Assembly (NCBI RefSeq): GCF_005518285.1
Contig: NZ_SJDU01000032.1
Coordinates: forward strand, 1 to 11,869
Direction: 5' to 3'
Source of the DNA: Brachyspira catarrhinii
Lineage (GTDB): Bacteria > Spirochaetota > Brachyspiria > Brachyspirales > Brachyspiraceae
DNA: 11,869 nucleotides
Below the pieces are notes generated by a model that was not told the DNA's origin, made no database searches, and saw only the letters and a list, made by a program, of their open reading frames with translations. This document shows positions 5,011 through 11,733 of this stretch, piece after piece (positions within the stretch are counted from its first letter, which is position 1; each line of letters begins with the position of its first letter). Position numbers and translations under genes: made by a program.

Positions 5011-6069
5011 ATGAGAACATTAAAAAATAAAAATTTAATAAAACCGACTAAAAAACTAATATTTATTATTTCAATATTAATGATAGTAGCTTTAAACCTC
5101 TTTGGAGCTGAAGAAGAAATAAAATTTGAATATTATTATTATACAAATAAACTATATCATAGCACATTGAAAACGGAAATAATTCCTTCAGAGTATGTTT
5201 TTATAGAGACTTATTCAAATAAAGATTATAATAGAAATTTATATTCATTTTTATATAATTTAAAAACCAAAGAGAAAAAATTATTCTATGTTTATAAATA
5301 TATAAATAATAAAGAATATGAATATTATGATATTAACGGTAATTTAACTACAAATTGGACTGACGAAAATATGAGTGCAAATTATTTCTACGAAATTACT
5401 AATAATAGATTTGGCGAAACTTTCTATACTCCTAAGCTTAATAGTTATTATAGTGATGACGAAAAAATCAAAATAACTATAACTAAACGGAATGGCTACA
5501 TACAAAAGGCATATAAATATAGTTTGACTCAACCCGAAATTATTAATAAGAAAGATAGAGGAATATATTTATTTAAAAATAGAAAAGATGTTTATGGTTA
5601 TGGTGAAGAATTTATTAGTATGCTATGTTTTCAAAATGAGTATTACAGAAAGCGTGAACATGATGGCTATTCTTTTTACGAAAGAGAATTATTAAATTAC
5701 AATTTAAATGGGGATATTGAATTTGTCAATATCGCTGCAGTTCATTATCATTATACTTATGATAAAAATATTTCTTCTTCATATTCATTTTCTGGAAATT
5801 CATCTGGTAATAAGAATGTATCAGGATATGATAATATGGTTACCAATTATTTTAATTTAAATAATAAAATATTCTCAAAACCTAAACCAAGTTATGAACA
5901 AAAGACAAATAATATTTTAAAGTTAATAATGTCAAAGTCGTCAGACCTTTATTATTATACTACTGAAGATATGAAAGAAAATTTAGAAAAATATAAAATA
6001 GCAACTGATGTTAAATTTATAGGCTTTATTCCAATAGAAGAATTTGAATATTATTTATTAGCGGATTAA
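5011..6069 (+). CDS. Secreted tyrosine-rich protein of unknown function
   Basis: The 352-residue protein starts with a basic tip and a hydrophobic segment (about 15-31) ending LNLFGA, a plausible signal-peptidase I site near residue 33, so export is likely. No second membrane segment is seen. The mature part is very rich in Tyr (45 of 352 residues by my count) and Asn, with clusters such as EYYYYTNKLYH (40-50) and a Ser/Gly/Asn-rich loop SSSYSFSGNSSGNKNVSGYD. The repeated pattern of short polar turns and aromatic strands suggests a beta-rich envelope or secreted protein, as in WG/YD-type repeats, but I do not recognise a family. AAGGAG precedes the ATG. It is the fourth gene of the co-directional run, preceded by a strong hairpin. 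Its codons are even more A/T-rich than those of the flagellar genes, which fits accessory origin. Confidence 0.78.
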   Translation: MRTLKNKNLIKPTKKLIFIISILMIVALNLFGAEEEIKFEYYYYTNKLYHSTLKTEIIPSEYVFIETYSNKDYNRNLYSFLYNLKTKEKKLFYVYKYINNKEYEYYDINGNLTTNWTDENMSANYFYEITNNRFGETFYTPKLNSYYSDDEKIKITITKRNGYIQKAYKYSLTQPEIINKKDRGIYLFKNRKDVYGYGEEFISMLCFQNEYYRKREHDGYSFYERELLNYNLNGDIEFVNIAAVHYHYTYDKNISSSYSFSGNSSGNKNVSGYDNMVTNYFNLNNKIFSKPKPSYEQKTNNILKLIMSKSSDLYYYTTEDMKENLEKYKIATDVKFIGFIPIEEFEYYLLAD

Positions 6070-6098
6070 AAAATAAATTATTTTTAAGGAGAATAAAA

Positions 6099-6575
6099 AT
6101 GTTAAGAAAAATATTATTAAGTTCAATTTTAATTTTGGCTGTAGGCTGCGGTTCAAAATCGATTAAAAACGGAGTTTACGATGGAGTTATAGACGGGCTT
6201 CTCGGGAAAGAATCTCATAAATATATTATAAGTAATAATAAAATAGAGGATATAGATTTAAAAAATAATTATACAAATTATTATTCAAAGGTAAAAGATA
6301 AAAATGAAAATGATAAAGATATCGTTTATTATATTACGGAAACGGAAATTAGAGGTAGCCAAGATAAACAAAAATCTTATATAGGAGTAAAACAGACAAA
6401 TGATAATTCTATTATAGTATATGGAGTTAATACATTTCAGTATAATAAAGATTTGAGGGACGCTTTCATCTCTTATATGATGGGGGTTATAAGCGTAGAA
6501 ATGATTAATTCTATTACGACTATACACTCTATAGATATAAATAAACCTTCAATTTTTGAAAAAGTCGAAGAGTAG
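6099..6575 (+). CDS. Small lipoprotein of unknown function
   Basis: The 158-residue product has a classic lipoprotein N-terminus: MLRK, a hydrophobic run and the lipobox LAVGC, with Cys17 as the lipidated residue, followed by GSKSIKNGVYDGVIDGLLGK. The mature part is rich in Asp, Asn and Lys with alternating hydrophobics, and a hydrophobic helix-like segment near residues 120-140 (RDAFISYMMGVISVEM). I recognise no family. AAGGAG lies 9 bases before the ATG, and the gene starts 29 bp after the Tyr-rich gene, so the two are very probably co-transcribed. An intrinsic terminator at 6609-6638 ends the run. This suggests that the secreted protein and the lipoprotein act together at the envelope, which is inference from position only. 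Confidence 0.83.
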   Translation: MLRKILLSSILILAVGCGSKSIKNGVYDGVIDGLLGKESHKYIISNNKIEDIDLKNNYTNYYSKVKDKNENDKDIVYYITETEIRGSQDKQKSYIGVKQTNDNSIIVYGVNTFQYNKDLRDAFISYMMGVISVEMINSITTIHSIDINKPSIFEKVEE

Positions 6576-6608
6576 ATAAATTTAGAAAATATTTCGTTAG
6601 TTAAATTA

Positions 6609-6646
6609 AAAAAGGCGGGGATAAAACCTCGTCTTTTTATTTTTAA
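6609..6646 (+). terminator. Bidirectional intrinsic terminator
   Basis: AAAAAGGCGGGG (6609-6620) pairs with CCTCGTCTTTTT (6627-6638) over 12 bp with two G-U pairs and a 6-nt loop, followed by ATTTTT. The A-run on the left gives a T-tract on the minus strand too, so it can end both the five-gene run and the converging toxin-antitoxin transcript. Confidence 0.85.
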
Positions 6647-6652
6647 TATTTC

Positions 6653-6937
6653 CTATTTCTTAAAAAGCTCGCTATGTGAACCTAAATCAACGCAGGTTAA
6701 AAGTAAAATATCTTCTTTCTTTTTATAAATCAAAAGTAAGTCGGGTTTTATATGGCATTCTCTATAATCTTTATAATTTCCGCTTAAATTGTGGTCGTTA
6801 TATTTGGCGTCCAATTTTTCATCGTTGGCAAGTTTTATGATTATTTCCTGCAATAATTCGGACAAATCGCTATTATGTTTAATTTTCTTATAAGCCCGTT
6901 TGAAAGCTTTTGAGAATTTAATTTTATATTTAGTCAT
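6653..6937 (-). CDS. YafQ/RelE-family mRNA interferase toxin
   Basis: The 94-residue protein has the size and pattern of YafQ-type toxins, ribosome-dependent endoribonucleases of type II toxin-antitoxin systems. The N-terminal KFSKAFKRAYKKIKH is the basic helix. The core runs L51-SGNYKDYRECHIKPDLLLIY-K72, and the end is LGSHSELF (85-92). The family's catalytic positions are present: H49, H62, D66, H88 and F92 line up with the His, His, Asp, His and Phe described for E. coli YafQ. The toxin therefore looks intact. Its ATG overlaps the antitoxin stop by 4 bases (ATGA), which implies translational coupling with the antitoxin made first. A bidirectional terminator lies just past its stop codon. 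Family call is confident; activity is inferred from intact residues. Confidence 0.93.
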   Translation of the reverse strand: MTKYKIKFSKAFKRAYKKIKHNSDLSELLQEIIIKLANDEKLDAKYNDHNLSGNYKDYRECHIKPDLLLIYKKKEDILLLTCVDLGSHSELFKK

Positions 6938-7143
6938 TTATTCAAATCTTCAAACATTTCTTCAACGCTTTTATAACTTTTATATCTTTCGGGATGTTTT
7001 TCCATTTCTTCAACTTCTTTCATGGCTTCCAAAAGTTCATCGCTCGGTTCTTTTTGAATTGTCATTTTTGCGTTCGTGAGTTTGACTACATTTTTTATCG
7101 CTATGCACAAATTTTTATCGGCGTTTTCAATTACTAATATCAT
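6934..7143 (-). CDS. Antitoxin of the YafQ/RelE-type pair
   Basis: The ATG at 7143 gives 69 residues and is preceded by AGGAGAG at a good distance. A TTG 18 bases further up has no ribosome site and lies inside the purine stretch itself, so I reject it. The N-terminus (MILVIENADKN, then AIKNVVKLTNAKM) would form the dimerising and DNA-binding part. The C-terminal half is acidic and helical (PSDELLEAMKEVEEMEKHPE, then SVEEMFEDLNK), the usual unstructured toxin-wrapping tail of RelB/DinJ- or Phd-like antitoxins. It should neutralise the toxin encoded just downstream and repress the operon with it. The exact antitoxin family is uncertain because the N-terminal half is not a clear ribbon-helix-helix by eye. 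Confidence 0.85.
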   Translation of the reverse strand: MILVIENADKNLCIAIKNVVKLTNAKMTIQKEPSDELLEAMKEVEEMEKHPERYKSYKSVEEMFEDLNK

Positions 7144-7170
7144 AATCTCTCCTTTTTTCAAGGTTTTAAT

Positions 7171-7198
7171 ATTTTATCATAAGTTTAAACAAATTCAA
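7171..7198 (-). promoter_or_regulatory. Candidate toxin-antitoxin promoter
   Basis: On the minus strand TTGAAT (7198-7193), a 16-bp spacer and TAAAAT (7176-7171) lie about 20-50 bases before the antitoxin start. The -35 begins only 12 bp past the stop codon of the HTH-receiver gene. Confidence 0.45.
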
Positions 7199-7209
7199 TG
7201 TATATTTAT

Positions 7210-7821
7210 TTATATATCTATAAAAAATCTTAATAAATTTTTTATTCTCGCTTTGAGTTCGTTTTGTCCTACGGGTTTTTTCACATAATCGCATGCACCT
7301 TTTTCCAAACCGCTTACCACATCGTCTTCGCTATAATTTTTCGTTATTATTATTATTGGAACATTTCTTAATTTCATTTCTCTTTTTATATCGTCCAAAA
7401 TGGAAAACGAAACTTTATCGTCCGTTAAATTTACATCCATTAAAATTATGTCGGGTTCGATTCTTTTTAATTCTCTTAAAGGTTTTGCCAAATTCGTTAT
7501 GCATATTAAATCGTAATCGTCTTTAAGCCATTCTATATAATTTCTTCTCGTCACAAGAATAGGCTCTAATATGGCTATTTTATATTTTAAGGTTCTTCTC
7601 TTTATTTTTTTTTCTTTTCTATTTTTATTTTTGCTAAAATCCATGAATAATTTGAAATCGGAATATTTTATTTTATATCTTTTTCCCGGAGTAATTTGAG
7701 TTTTTAGTCCGTAATTTCTAATCCAATAATTTACGGTTGTTCTTGCGACTCCCACTAATTTTGCCGCGTCCGCTGGCGATAGTAAATCTTCGTCATCGTA
7801 TAATATTTCATTCTTTTTCAC
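7210..7821 (-). CDS. HTH (MerR/excisionase-type) - receiver domain fusion regulator
   Basis: I chose the GTG at 7821 (203 residues). AAGGA lies 6 bases before it, whereas the TTG two codons upstream directly abuts AAGGA. Residues 12-52 are an excisionase/MerR-type helix-turn-helix: LLSPADAAKLVGVARTTVNY, then WIRNYGL and GKRYKI, with the wing ending in the 'sDf..f' helix. A Lys/Arg linker (64-80) leads to a response-regulator receiver (81-201). The receiver keeps D129 in DIILMDVNL (phospho-acceptor), T160 in IIIITKN and K182 in VKKPV, but only one of the two acidic residues expected after strand 1 (E86 in KIAILEP). The DNA-binding domain lies N-terminal to the receiver, the reverse of OmpR/NarL types. 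No kinase gene is nearby. It is divergent from lemA-fliK-flgD and may regulate them or itself. Confidence 0.88.
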   Translation of the reverse strand: MKKNEILYDDEDLLSPADAAKLVGVARTTVNYWIRNYGLKTQITPGKRYKIKYSDFKLFMDFSKNKNRKEKKIKRRTLKYKIAILEPILVTRRNYIEWLKDDYDLICITNLAKPLRELKRIEPDIILMDVNLTDDKVSFSILDDIKREMKLRNVPIIIITKNYSEDDVVSGLEKGACDYVKKPVGQNELKARIKNLLRFFIDI

Positions 7822-7844
7822 AAACAATCCTTGTAATTAATTTT

Positions 7845-7868
7845 AAATGTAGCAAATGTATAAATGTA
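7845..7868 (-). promoter_or_regulatory. Three direct TACATTT repeats at the HTH-receiver promoter
   Basis: TACATTT occurs on the minus strand at 7868-7862, 7860-7854 and 7851-7845, spaced 8 and 9 bp. The set starts just downstream of the predicted transcription start (about 7873) and ends about 24 bases before the GTG. It fits an operator for direct-repeat binding and autoregulation, but the motif is AT-rich. Confidence 0.4.
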
Positions 7869-7879
7869 AATTTATAAAA

Positions 7880-7908
7880 AGATTAATCTATAATTAAAAT
7901 TTTGTCAA
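7880..7908 (-). promoter_or_regulatory. Promoter for the HTH-receiver gene
   Basis: On the minus strand TTGACA (7908-7903), a 17-bp spacer and TAATCT (7885-7880) predict a start near 7873 and a leader of about 52 nt. Confidence 0.6.
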
Positions 7909-8029
7909 ATAAAAATATTAATCTTTATGATTATAATAATTATAATTTCAAAAATTCCGAATTATTTTATATAAGTTTAATGTTTCGGTTTATAAAAATA
8001 TAAATATAAATAAAAAAAGGATTCGATTA

Positions 8030-8638
8030 ATGAAAGGTTCGGTTGTAGCCGTTATATTTGTAGTTATTAATATAATAACCATAACCATATTTATGACAGT
8101 CGTGTCGATTTCGATAAGAAAATCGATTATAAACGAAGAGGAACTTTCAAGAGCTTCTTTAAATAAAATAATAGAAATTTATTCAAATAAAAATATAGCT
8201 TCGATTAATTATTATAACGCCGTTTCGGTAATTCCAAGATTGGATATATATGTTTTGAATTCTTTAAGCAATTATATAAGAAGAATAAATTTGATAAATG
8301 CCGACAGAACTTTGATAGAAAAACCGATTACTTTTCAGGAATTTCAATATCTTCAAGCGAGAATACAAGAAAATATAGACAAAATAAATTACACGGCGAG
8401 AAATTATCCTGTCTTAAGAACGAATGAAAGTTATATAGAGGCTTTGTCAAATATAAGACCGATAATCGAAGAGGAAAGGATAGCGATAGAAATATACAAT
8501 AATCATATAACCGAATATAATAGGCTAACTTCAATGCCTCCTTCGAGTATAGTCGCGGGAATAATGGGGAAATTTCCTTTTTTGACTTTTGAAACGGGAA
8601 CGAATATAATATCTCAAACTTCCCATATTTTTGATTAA
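8030..8638 (+). CDS. LemA-like membrane-anchored protein
   Basis: The 202-residue protein has an uncleaved-looking N-terminal membrane segment (about 4-28), then a mostly helical body. The C-terminal part matches the LemA family best: IYNNHITEYNRL (155-166), the PSSIVAG (171-177) of the 'P.s.iA...g' stretch, and KFPFLTFE (181-188). LemA proteins have one N-terminal membrane helix and a helical bundle outside the cytoplasm; their molecular role is not settled. The N-terminal half (around INYYNAVSVIPR, 59-70) is only a loose match to the usual 'RyDLIPnLv' region, so it is a divergent member. AAGGA precedes the ATG at about 10 bases. It lies 79 bp before fliK in the same direction and may be co-transcribed with it. 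Confidence 0.7.
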   Translation: MKGSVVAVIFVVINIITITIFMTVVSISIRKSIINEEELSRASLNKIIEIYSNKNIASINYYNAVSVIPRLDIYVLNSLSNYIRRINLINADRTLIEKPITFQEFQYLQARIQENIDKINYTARNYPVLRTNESYIEALSNIRPIIEEERIAIEIYNNHITEYNRLTSMPPSSIVAGIMGKFPFLTFETGTNIISQTSHIFD

Positions 8639-8717
8639 ATTTTTTATCAAGTAAAATTCCATGCTTCCGATTATGATTATAGTAATATATAAAATCTAAT
8701 TTAAGGAAATTATAATT

Positions 8718-10238
8718 ATGATAAACGGAGTTGGCAATTTTTTAGCTTTTGCGGATAATAATGTTTCTTCCAATAATAATTTTGAAATTATTAACGATAA
8801 TTCTTTTGCCGAAATGTTGAATAAAATTCAAAAAGAAGATATTTATTCGGAAACTTCCGCAAATAAAATAGTCGATAGAGAAGATTATAAAAATTATGAC
8901 AATATAGAAAACAATAATAACGATGATTTTCAAAAATATTTGGAAACTATGGAAAATGATAAAGTTGAAGAATTTAACGATAATTTTAAAAATCAAAACG
9001 ACAGCCAAATAAAAAATAATAAAGAAGAAAATATTGAAAATAAAATTGATAATGAAAATTTAGAAAATTCTTTGGAAAACAAAAAAACTGAAAATGCGGA
9101 AAATAACGCTATTAATGAAAATAAAGAAGATTCAAGCGATTTAAATTCCGATAAGAAAAAAATTGAAAGTTTAAAATCTATAAAAGAAAAAGCGAAAAAT
9201 ATTATAGAAACTATTGGAAAAAATAATTCGTCAATAAAAAATATAAAATCGGATAAAAATGCGGAAAAATTATCTTCTTTAAATATTGCCAAAGAAGAAA
9301 AAGAAAATCTTATAAAAGAAATAAATGATTTAAATAAAGAAATAAAAAAATTAGAATCGAAAGAATTAAACGATAATGAAAAAGAAGAATTATTAAATTT
9401 ATTTGAATCTTTAGAAAATATAAAAAATATTATTTTGGAAAATTCTAAAGAAAAAAGCGAAAGTATAAAAGACATAAAAGAATTTCAAATTAAAAATTTG
9501 GAAGAAAAAAATATTAAAGAATTGAAAGAAAATTTGAAAGAAACCGAATTAAGCAAAAACGCGGAAAATATCGAAGAGGTTAATTCGGATTATAATTTTG
9601 ATTTGGAAGACAATATTCAATCGAATAAACGCGAAAATAAAACGGAAAATTTAAATAATAATTTTGGTAACAATTTGAATAAAACAATCTCGGACGATAA
9701 CGGAGCGGAACTTACCATTATAAATATGAAGGATTCGCCCGAAAGCGCTAATTTGAAAGGTTTTAATCATTATAATAATGTTTCAAAAAATCAAAGTGGA
9801 AACAGTTTAACCGAGAATATGATTAAATTTCAAGATTTAATGGGCAAACTCGTTGAAAAAGCTCAAGTGGCGATTAATAACGGAAAGAGCGAAGTTTTAA
9901 TGTCTCTTAATCCCGAATATTTGGGAAAAGTTAGATTAAAAATAAGTATGGAAGGCGATAATTTTGTCGGAAAAATATTTGTCGACAATGCGGAAATAAA
10001 AGATATATTTACAAAAAATTTGGATACGGTAATAACATCGTTAAACGAAATTGGAATTAATATAGAAGGTTTCGATGTAATGCTGCGACAAGATATGCCG
10101 AACGAAGAATTTTCGGAATTTGCGGATAATAATTCTTTTGGAAGATTTGGAGGCGAAGACGGAGATTTTGTCGAAGAAGTTGTTGAGGATGTTAAAAACT
10201 ATATAGTCCCAGAGAGAAAATTAAATTTATTGATATAA
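8718..10238 (+). CDS. fliK: Flagellar hook-length control protein FliK
   Basis: The 506-residue protein has the usual FliK plan. A long, low-complexity N-terminal two-thirds (about 25-370), made mostly of Asn, Glu, Lys, Asp and Ile, is likely extended or coiled and acts as the ruler. A conserved C-terminal hook-length domain spans about 370-460. The domain includes the GKSEVLMSLNPEYLGKVRLK segment (M395 starts MSLNPEYLGKV) and the following FVGKIFVDNAEIKDIF and LNEIGINIEGFDVML strands and helix, which are typical Flg_hook features. It measures the growing hook, in spirochaetes in the periplasm, and switches export from hook to filament substrates. AAGGA precedes the ATG. It is followed 48 bp later by flgD, the classical gene order. 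The N-terminal bias is extreme even for the family. Confidence 0.93.
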   Translation: MINGVGNFLAFADNNVSSNNNFEIINDNSFAEMLNKIQKEDIYSETSANKIVDREDYKNYDNIENNNNDDFQKYLETMENDKVEEFNDNFKNQNDSQIKNNKEENIENKIDNENLENSLENKKTENAENNAINENKEDSSDLNSDKKKIESLKSIKEKAKNIIETIGKNNSSIKNIKSDKNAEKLSSLNIAKEEKENLIKEINDLNKEIKKLESKELNDNEKEELLNLFESLENIKNIILENSKEKSESIKDIKEFQIKNLEEKNIKELKENLKETELSKNAENIEEVNSDYNFDLEDNIQSNKRENKTENLNNNFGNNLNKTISDDNGAELTIINMKDSPESANLKGFNHYNNVSKNQSGNSLTENMIKFQDLMGKLVEKAQVAINNGKSEVLMSLNPEYLGKVRLKISMEGDNFVGKIFVDNAEIKDIFTKNLDTVITSLNEIGINIEGFDVMLRQDMPNEEFSEFADNNSFGRFGGEDGDFVEEVVEDVKNYIVPERKLNLLI

Positions 10239-10286
10239 TTTAAAATAATTTATTAACTAAAATTTACTAAAATTAAGGAGATAATA

Positions 10287-10961
10287 ATGTTGCCAGCCGA
10301 AGCTTTAAGAATGACTGATAAAGAAATAAGAATACTAAAAAACGAAGTGGGCGCTTTTAATTTGCAAAATAATTACGAGAGAGACCCGAGCAAAAATTCA
10401 TTAGGAAAAGACGATTTTCTAAAATTATTAACCGTTCAAATGAGCCATCAAGACCCTTTGTCTCCTATGGACAATAGAGATATGATAGCTCAACTTGCGC
10501 AATTTTCTTCTGTGGAACAAATGACGCAAGTTAATAAAAATTTAGAATCAATGAAGAATTTTTATTCGAGTCAAACGGGCTATTCTATGCTTGGAAAAAG
10601 CGTGGAAGTTATGGACGAAGCGGGAAATAGATTTTTGGGACCGGTCGAAATGGTTATGGAAAACGATACGGGAGTCGCTTTAGCCGTTAGAACTTCAAAC
10701 GGTTTGATAACGGTTCGCCCCGAAGATGTTATGATAGTTCATTCGAGCGGAGAGTTAATAGCTTCAGAATCAGCCTCCACTCAAAAAATAATGGACGCTC
10801 AATCGGAAGACGAAGCCACAAAAATATTTAAATCTTCTTTGGCTCAAAAATCGCAAATTATTTCAAGACCTTCTTCGGAAGAAGACGGTTCTGCGAATTC
10901 GGACGGAAGTTCTGCAATCTTGCGTTCTGCCGATAACACGGAAAAGCCAGAAGAAAATTAA
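10287..10961 (+). CDS. flgD: Flagellar hook-capping protein FlgD
   Basis: The 224-residue protein carries the FlgD core. LGKDDFLKLLTVQMSHQDPL (39-58), SPMDNRD (59-65), then MIAQLAQFSSVEQMTQVN (66-83) are near-signature for the family. MLGKSVEVMD (101-110) begins the C-terminal beta domain, which continues through GLITVRPEDVMIV. FlgD caps the growing hook and lets FlgE subunits assemble. The last 60 residues are a Ser/Glu/Asp-rich tail, probably disordered and longer than the core family needs. AAGGAG lies 6 bases before the chosen ATG; the next ATG (residue 9) has no such site. It lies 48 bp after fliK, so the two form an operon. flgE, often next, is not found in the following 900 bases. Confidence 0.96.
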   Translation: MLPAEALRMTDKEIRILKNEVGAFNLQNNYERDPSKNSLGKDDFLKLLTVQMSHQDPLSPMDNRDMIAQLAQFSSVEQMTQVNKNLESMKNFYSSQTGYSMLGKSVEVMDEAGNRFLGPVEMVMENDTGVALAVRTSNGLITVRPEDVMIVHSSGELIASESASTQKIMDAQSEDEATKIFKSSLAQKSQIISRPSSEEDGSANSDGSSAILRSADNTEKPEEN

Positions 10962-10991
10962 ATTAATACTTTACAAATTTTAGTTTTGCAT

Positions 10992-11013
10992 TATAATTTC
11001 AAATTATATTTTT
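10992..11013 (+). terminator. Weak A/T hairpin with T-tract after flgD
   Basis: TATAAT (10992-10997) pairs with ATTATA (11003-11008) around a 5-nt loop and is followed by TTTTT. The stem has no G-C pair, so it may only attenuate transcription before the next gene. Confidence 0.35.
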
Positions 11014-11036
11014 AAACCTAAAGAGAGGTATTTATA

Positions 11037-11453
11037 ATGATTTTAACGGATGAATTATGCGACAAATTGTGTGCTTCTGCAAGGCAAAAAGCAAAAGAAA
11101 TTGGCATAGATATTAGTTTCGCTATCAGCGATGAAAATGGACTTTTGAAAGCTTATCGCAGATATGGAGAGCCGTTGGTATTAAGCATTACGCTTGTTCC
11201 AGGCAAAGCTTATACGGCAGCCGTTACGCAAAGTAGGACAAAAGATGTCGCCGCGGCAGCCGCAGAAGGCGCTCCGCTTATGGCAATCCAAACAAACGAC
11301 CCTCGCATTACTCTCGTAGCTGGTGGGTATCCGTTATTTGTAAACGGTAAAATAGCGGGCGGTATTGGAGTTGGGGGAGGAAGCGAAGCGCAGGATTGCG
11401 AGATTGCAGAATATGTAGTTTCTATATTCAACGAAGCAATACAAACAGAATAG
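11037..11453 (+). CDS. GlcG/HbpS-family protein (heme-binding-like)
   Basis: The 138-residue protein matches the GlcG/HbpS (DUF336) family in length and motifs: AISDENGLLKAYRRYGEP (29-46), KAYTAAVTQSRTKD (57-70), then RITLVAGGYPLFVNGKIAGG (89-108) and IGVGGG (109-114). Family members include HbpS, which binds heme and senses oxidative stress, and GlcG, found next to glycolate-use genes; most have no known activity. No signal peptide is seen, so it is cytoplasmic here. AGAGAGGT precedes the ATG. The gene is visibly richer in G and C than its neighbours, with GCC, GCG and GGC codons concentrated at residues 71-82, which suggests later acquisition. It follows flgD at 75 bp but has its own strong terminator and no flagellar link, so it is probably a neighbour by chance. 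Confidence 0.88.
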   Translation: MILTDELCDKLCASARQKAKEIGIDISFAISDENGLLKAYRRYGEPLVLSITLVPGKAYTAAVTQSRTKDVAAAAAEGAPLMAIQTNDPRITLVAGGYPLFVNGKIAGGIGVGGGSEAQDCEIAEYVVSIFNEAIQTE

Positions 11454-11521
11454 ATTATTTCGGTTTTTTATAAAACCTAATAATGATTAATTTTTATATT
11501 TAAATAAAATCAAATAAAAAT

Positions 11522-11562
11522 AAAGAGTCGTTATAAATTAAATTTTTAAACGGCTCTTTTTT
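11522..11562 (+). terminator. Bidirectional intrinsic terminator after the GlcG-like gene
   Basis: AAAGAGTCGTT (11522-11532) pairs with AACGGCTCTTT (11549-11559) over 11 bp with one wobble and a loop of 16 nt. A run of T follows on the plus strand, and A-rich DNA on the left gives a T-tract on the minus strand. It lies right at the stop codon of a minus-strand open frame (11561-11668). Confidence 0.8.
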
Positions 11563-11668
11563 AATTTTTAGGTTTGCAAAAAAGAATAGTCTCTCCGCAC
11601 CAATGCGAAAAAGTTCTTATATAATATTCGTAATCCTTGTTAATAATATTTCTTTTTAAAAATTTTAT
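11561..11668 (-). pseudogene. Probable 3' remnant of a minus-strand gene
   Basis: An open minus-strand frame of 35 codons ends in TAA at 11563-11561, directly before the terminator. It has no usable start codon: the frame is closed by a TAA just upstream and begins with ATA. Its last 24 residues look coding rather than random for this AT-rich DNA (KDYEYYIRTF, then SHWCGETILFCKPKN, with Trp, Cys and His and G/C-richer codons). I do not recognise the family. It may be the decayed tail of a gene otherwise lost. Confidence 0.35.
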
Positions 11669-11733
11669 TTATATAAACTATATAACAAATAGTAAAAATT
11701 AAATTCCATTTATCGGATATTTATCATAATATT

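Noticed and set aside
7144..7161. TTG start adding six residues to the antitoxin
   Set aside because: The added codons are the ribosome site itself; the ATG at 7143 has the correct spacing.
7822..7827. TTG start adding two residues to the HTH-receiver protein
   Set aside because: It directly abuts AAGGA, leaving no spacer; the GTG at 7821 is at the proper distance.
8650..8672. A possible sigma-28 flagellar promoter before fliK (TAAA ... CCGATTA)
   Set aside because: The gap between the two boxes is about 11 nt, much shorter than the usual 15 or so, and the -10 match is partial.
8742..9475. Long minus-strand open frames opposite fliK
   Set aside because: They are mirror images of the Asn/Lys/Glu-rich fliK coding sequence, giving Phe/Ile/Ser-rich nonsense with no ribosome sites.
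11210..11431. Minus-strand open frame inside the GlcG-like gene
   Set aside because: It lies wholly within a well-matched family gene and encodes an Ala/Pro/Ser-rich product with no start signals.
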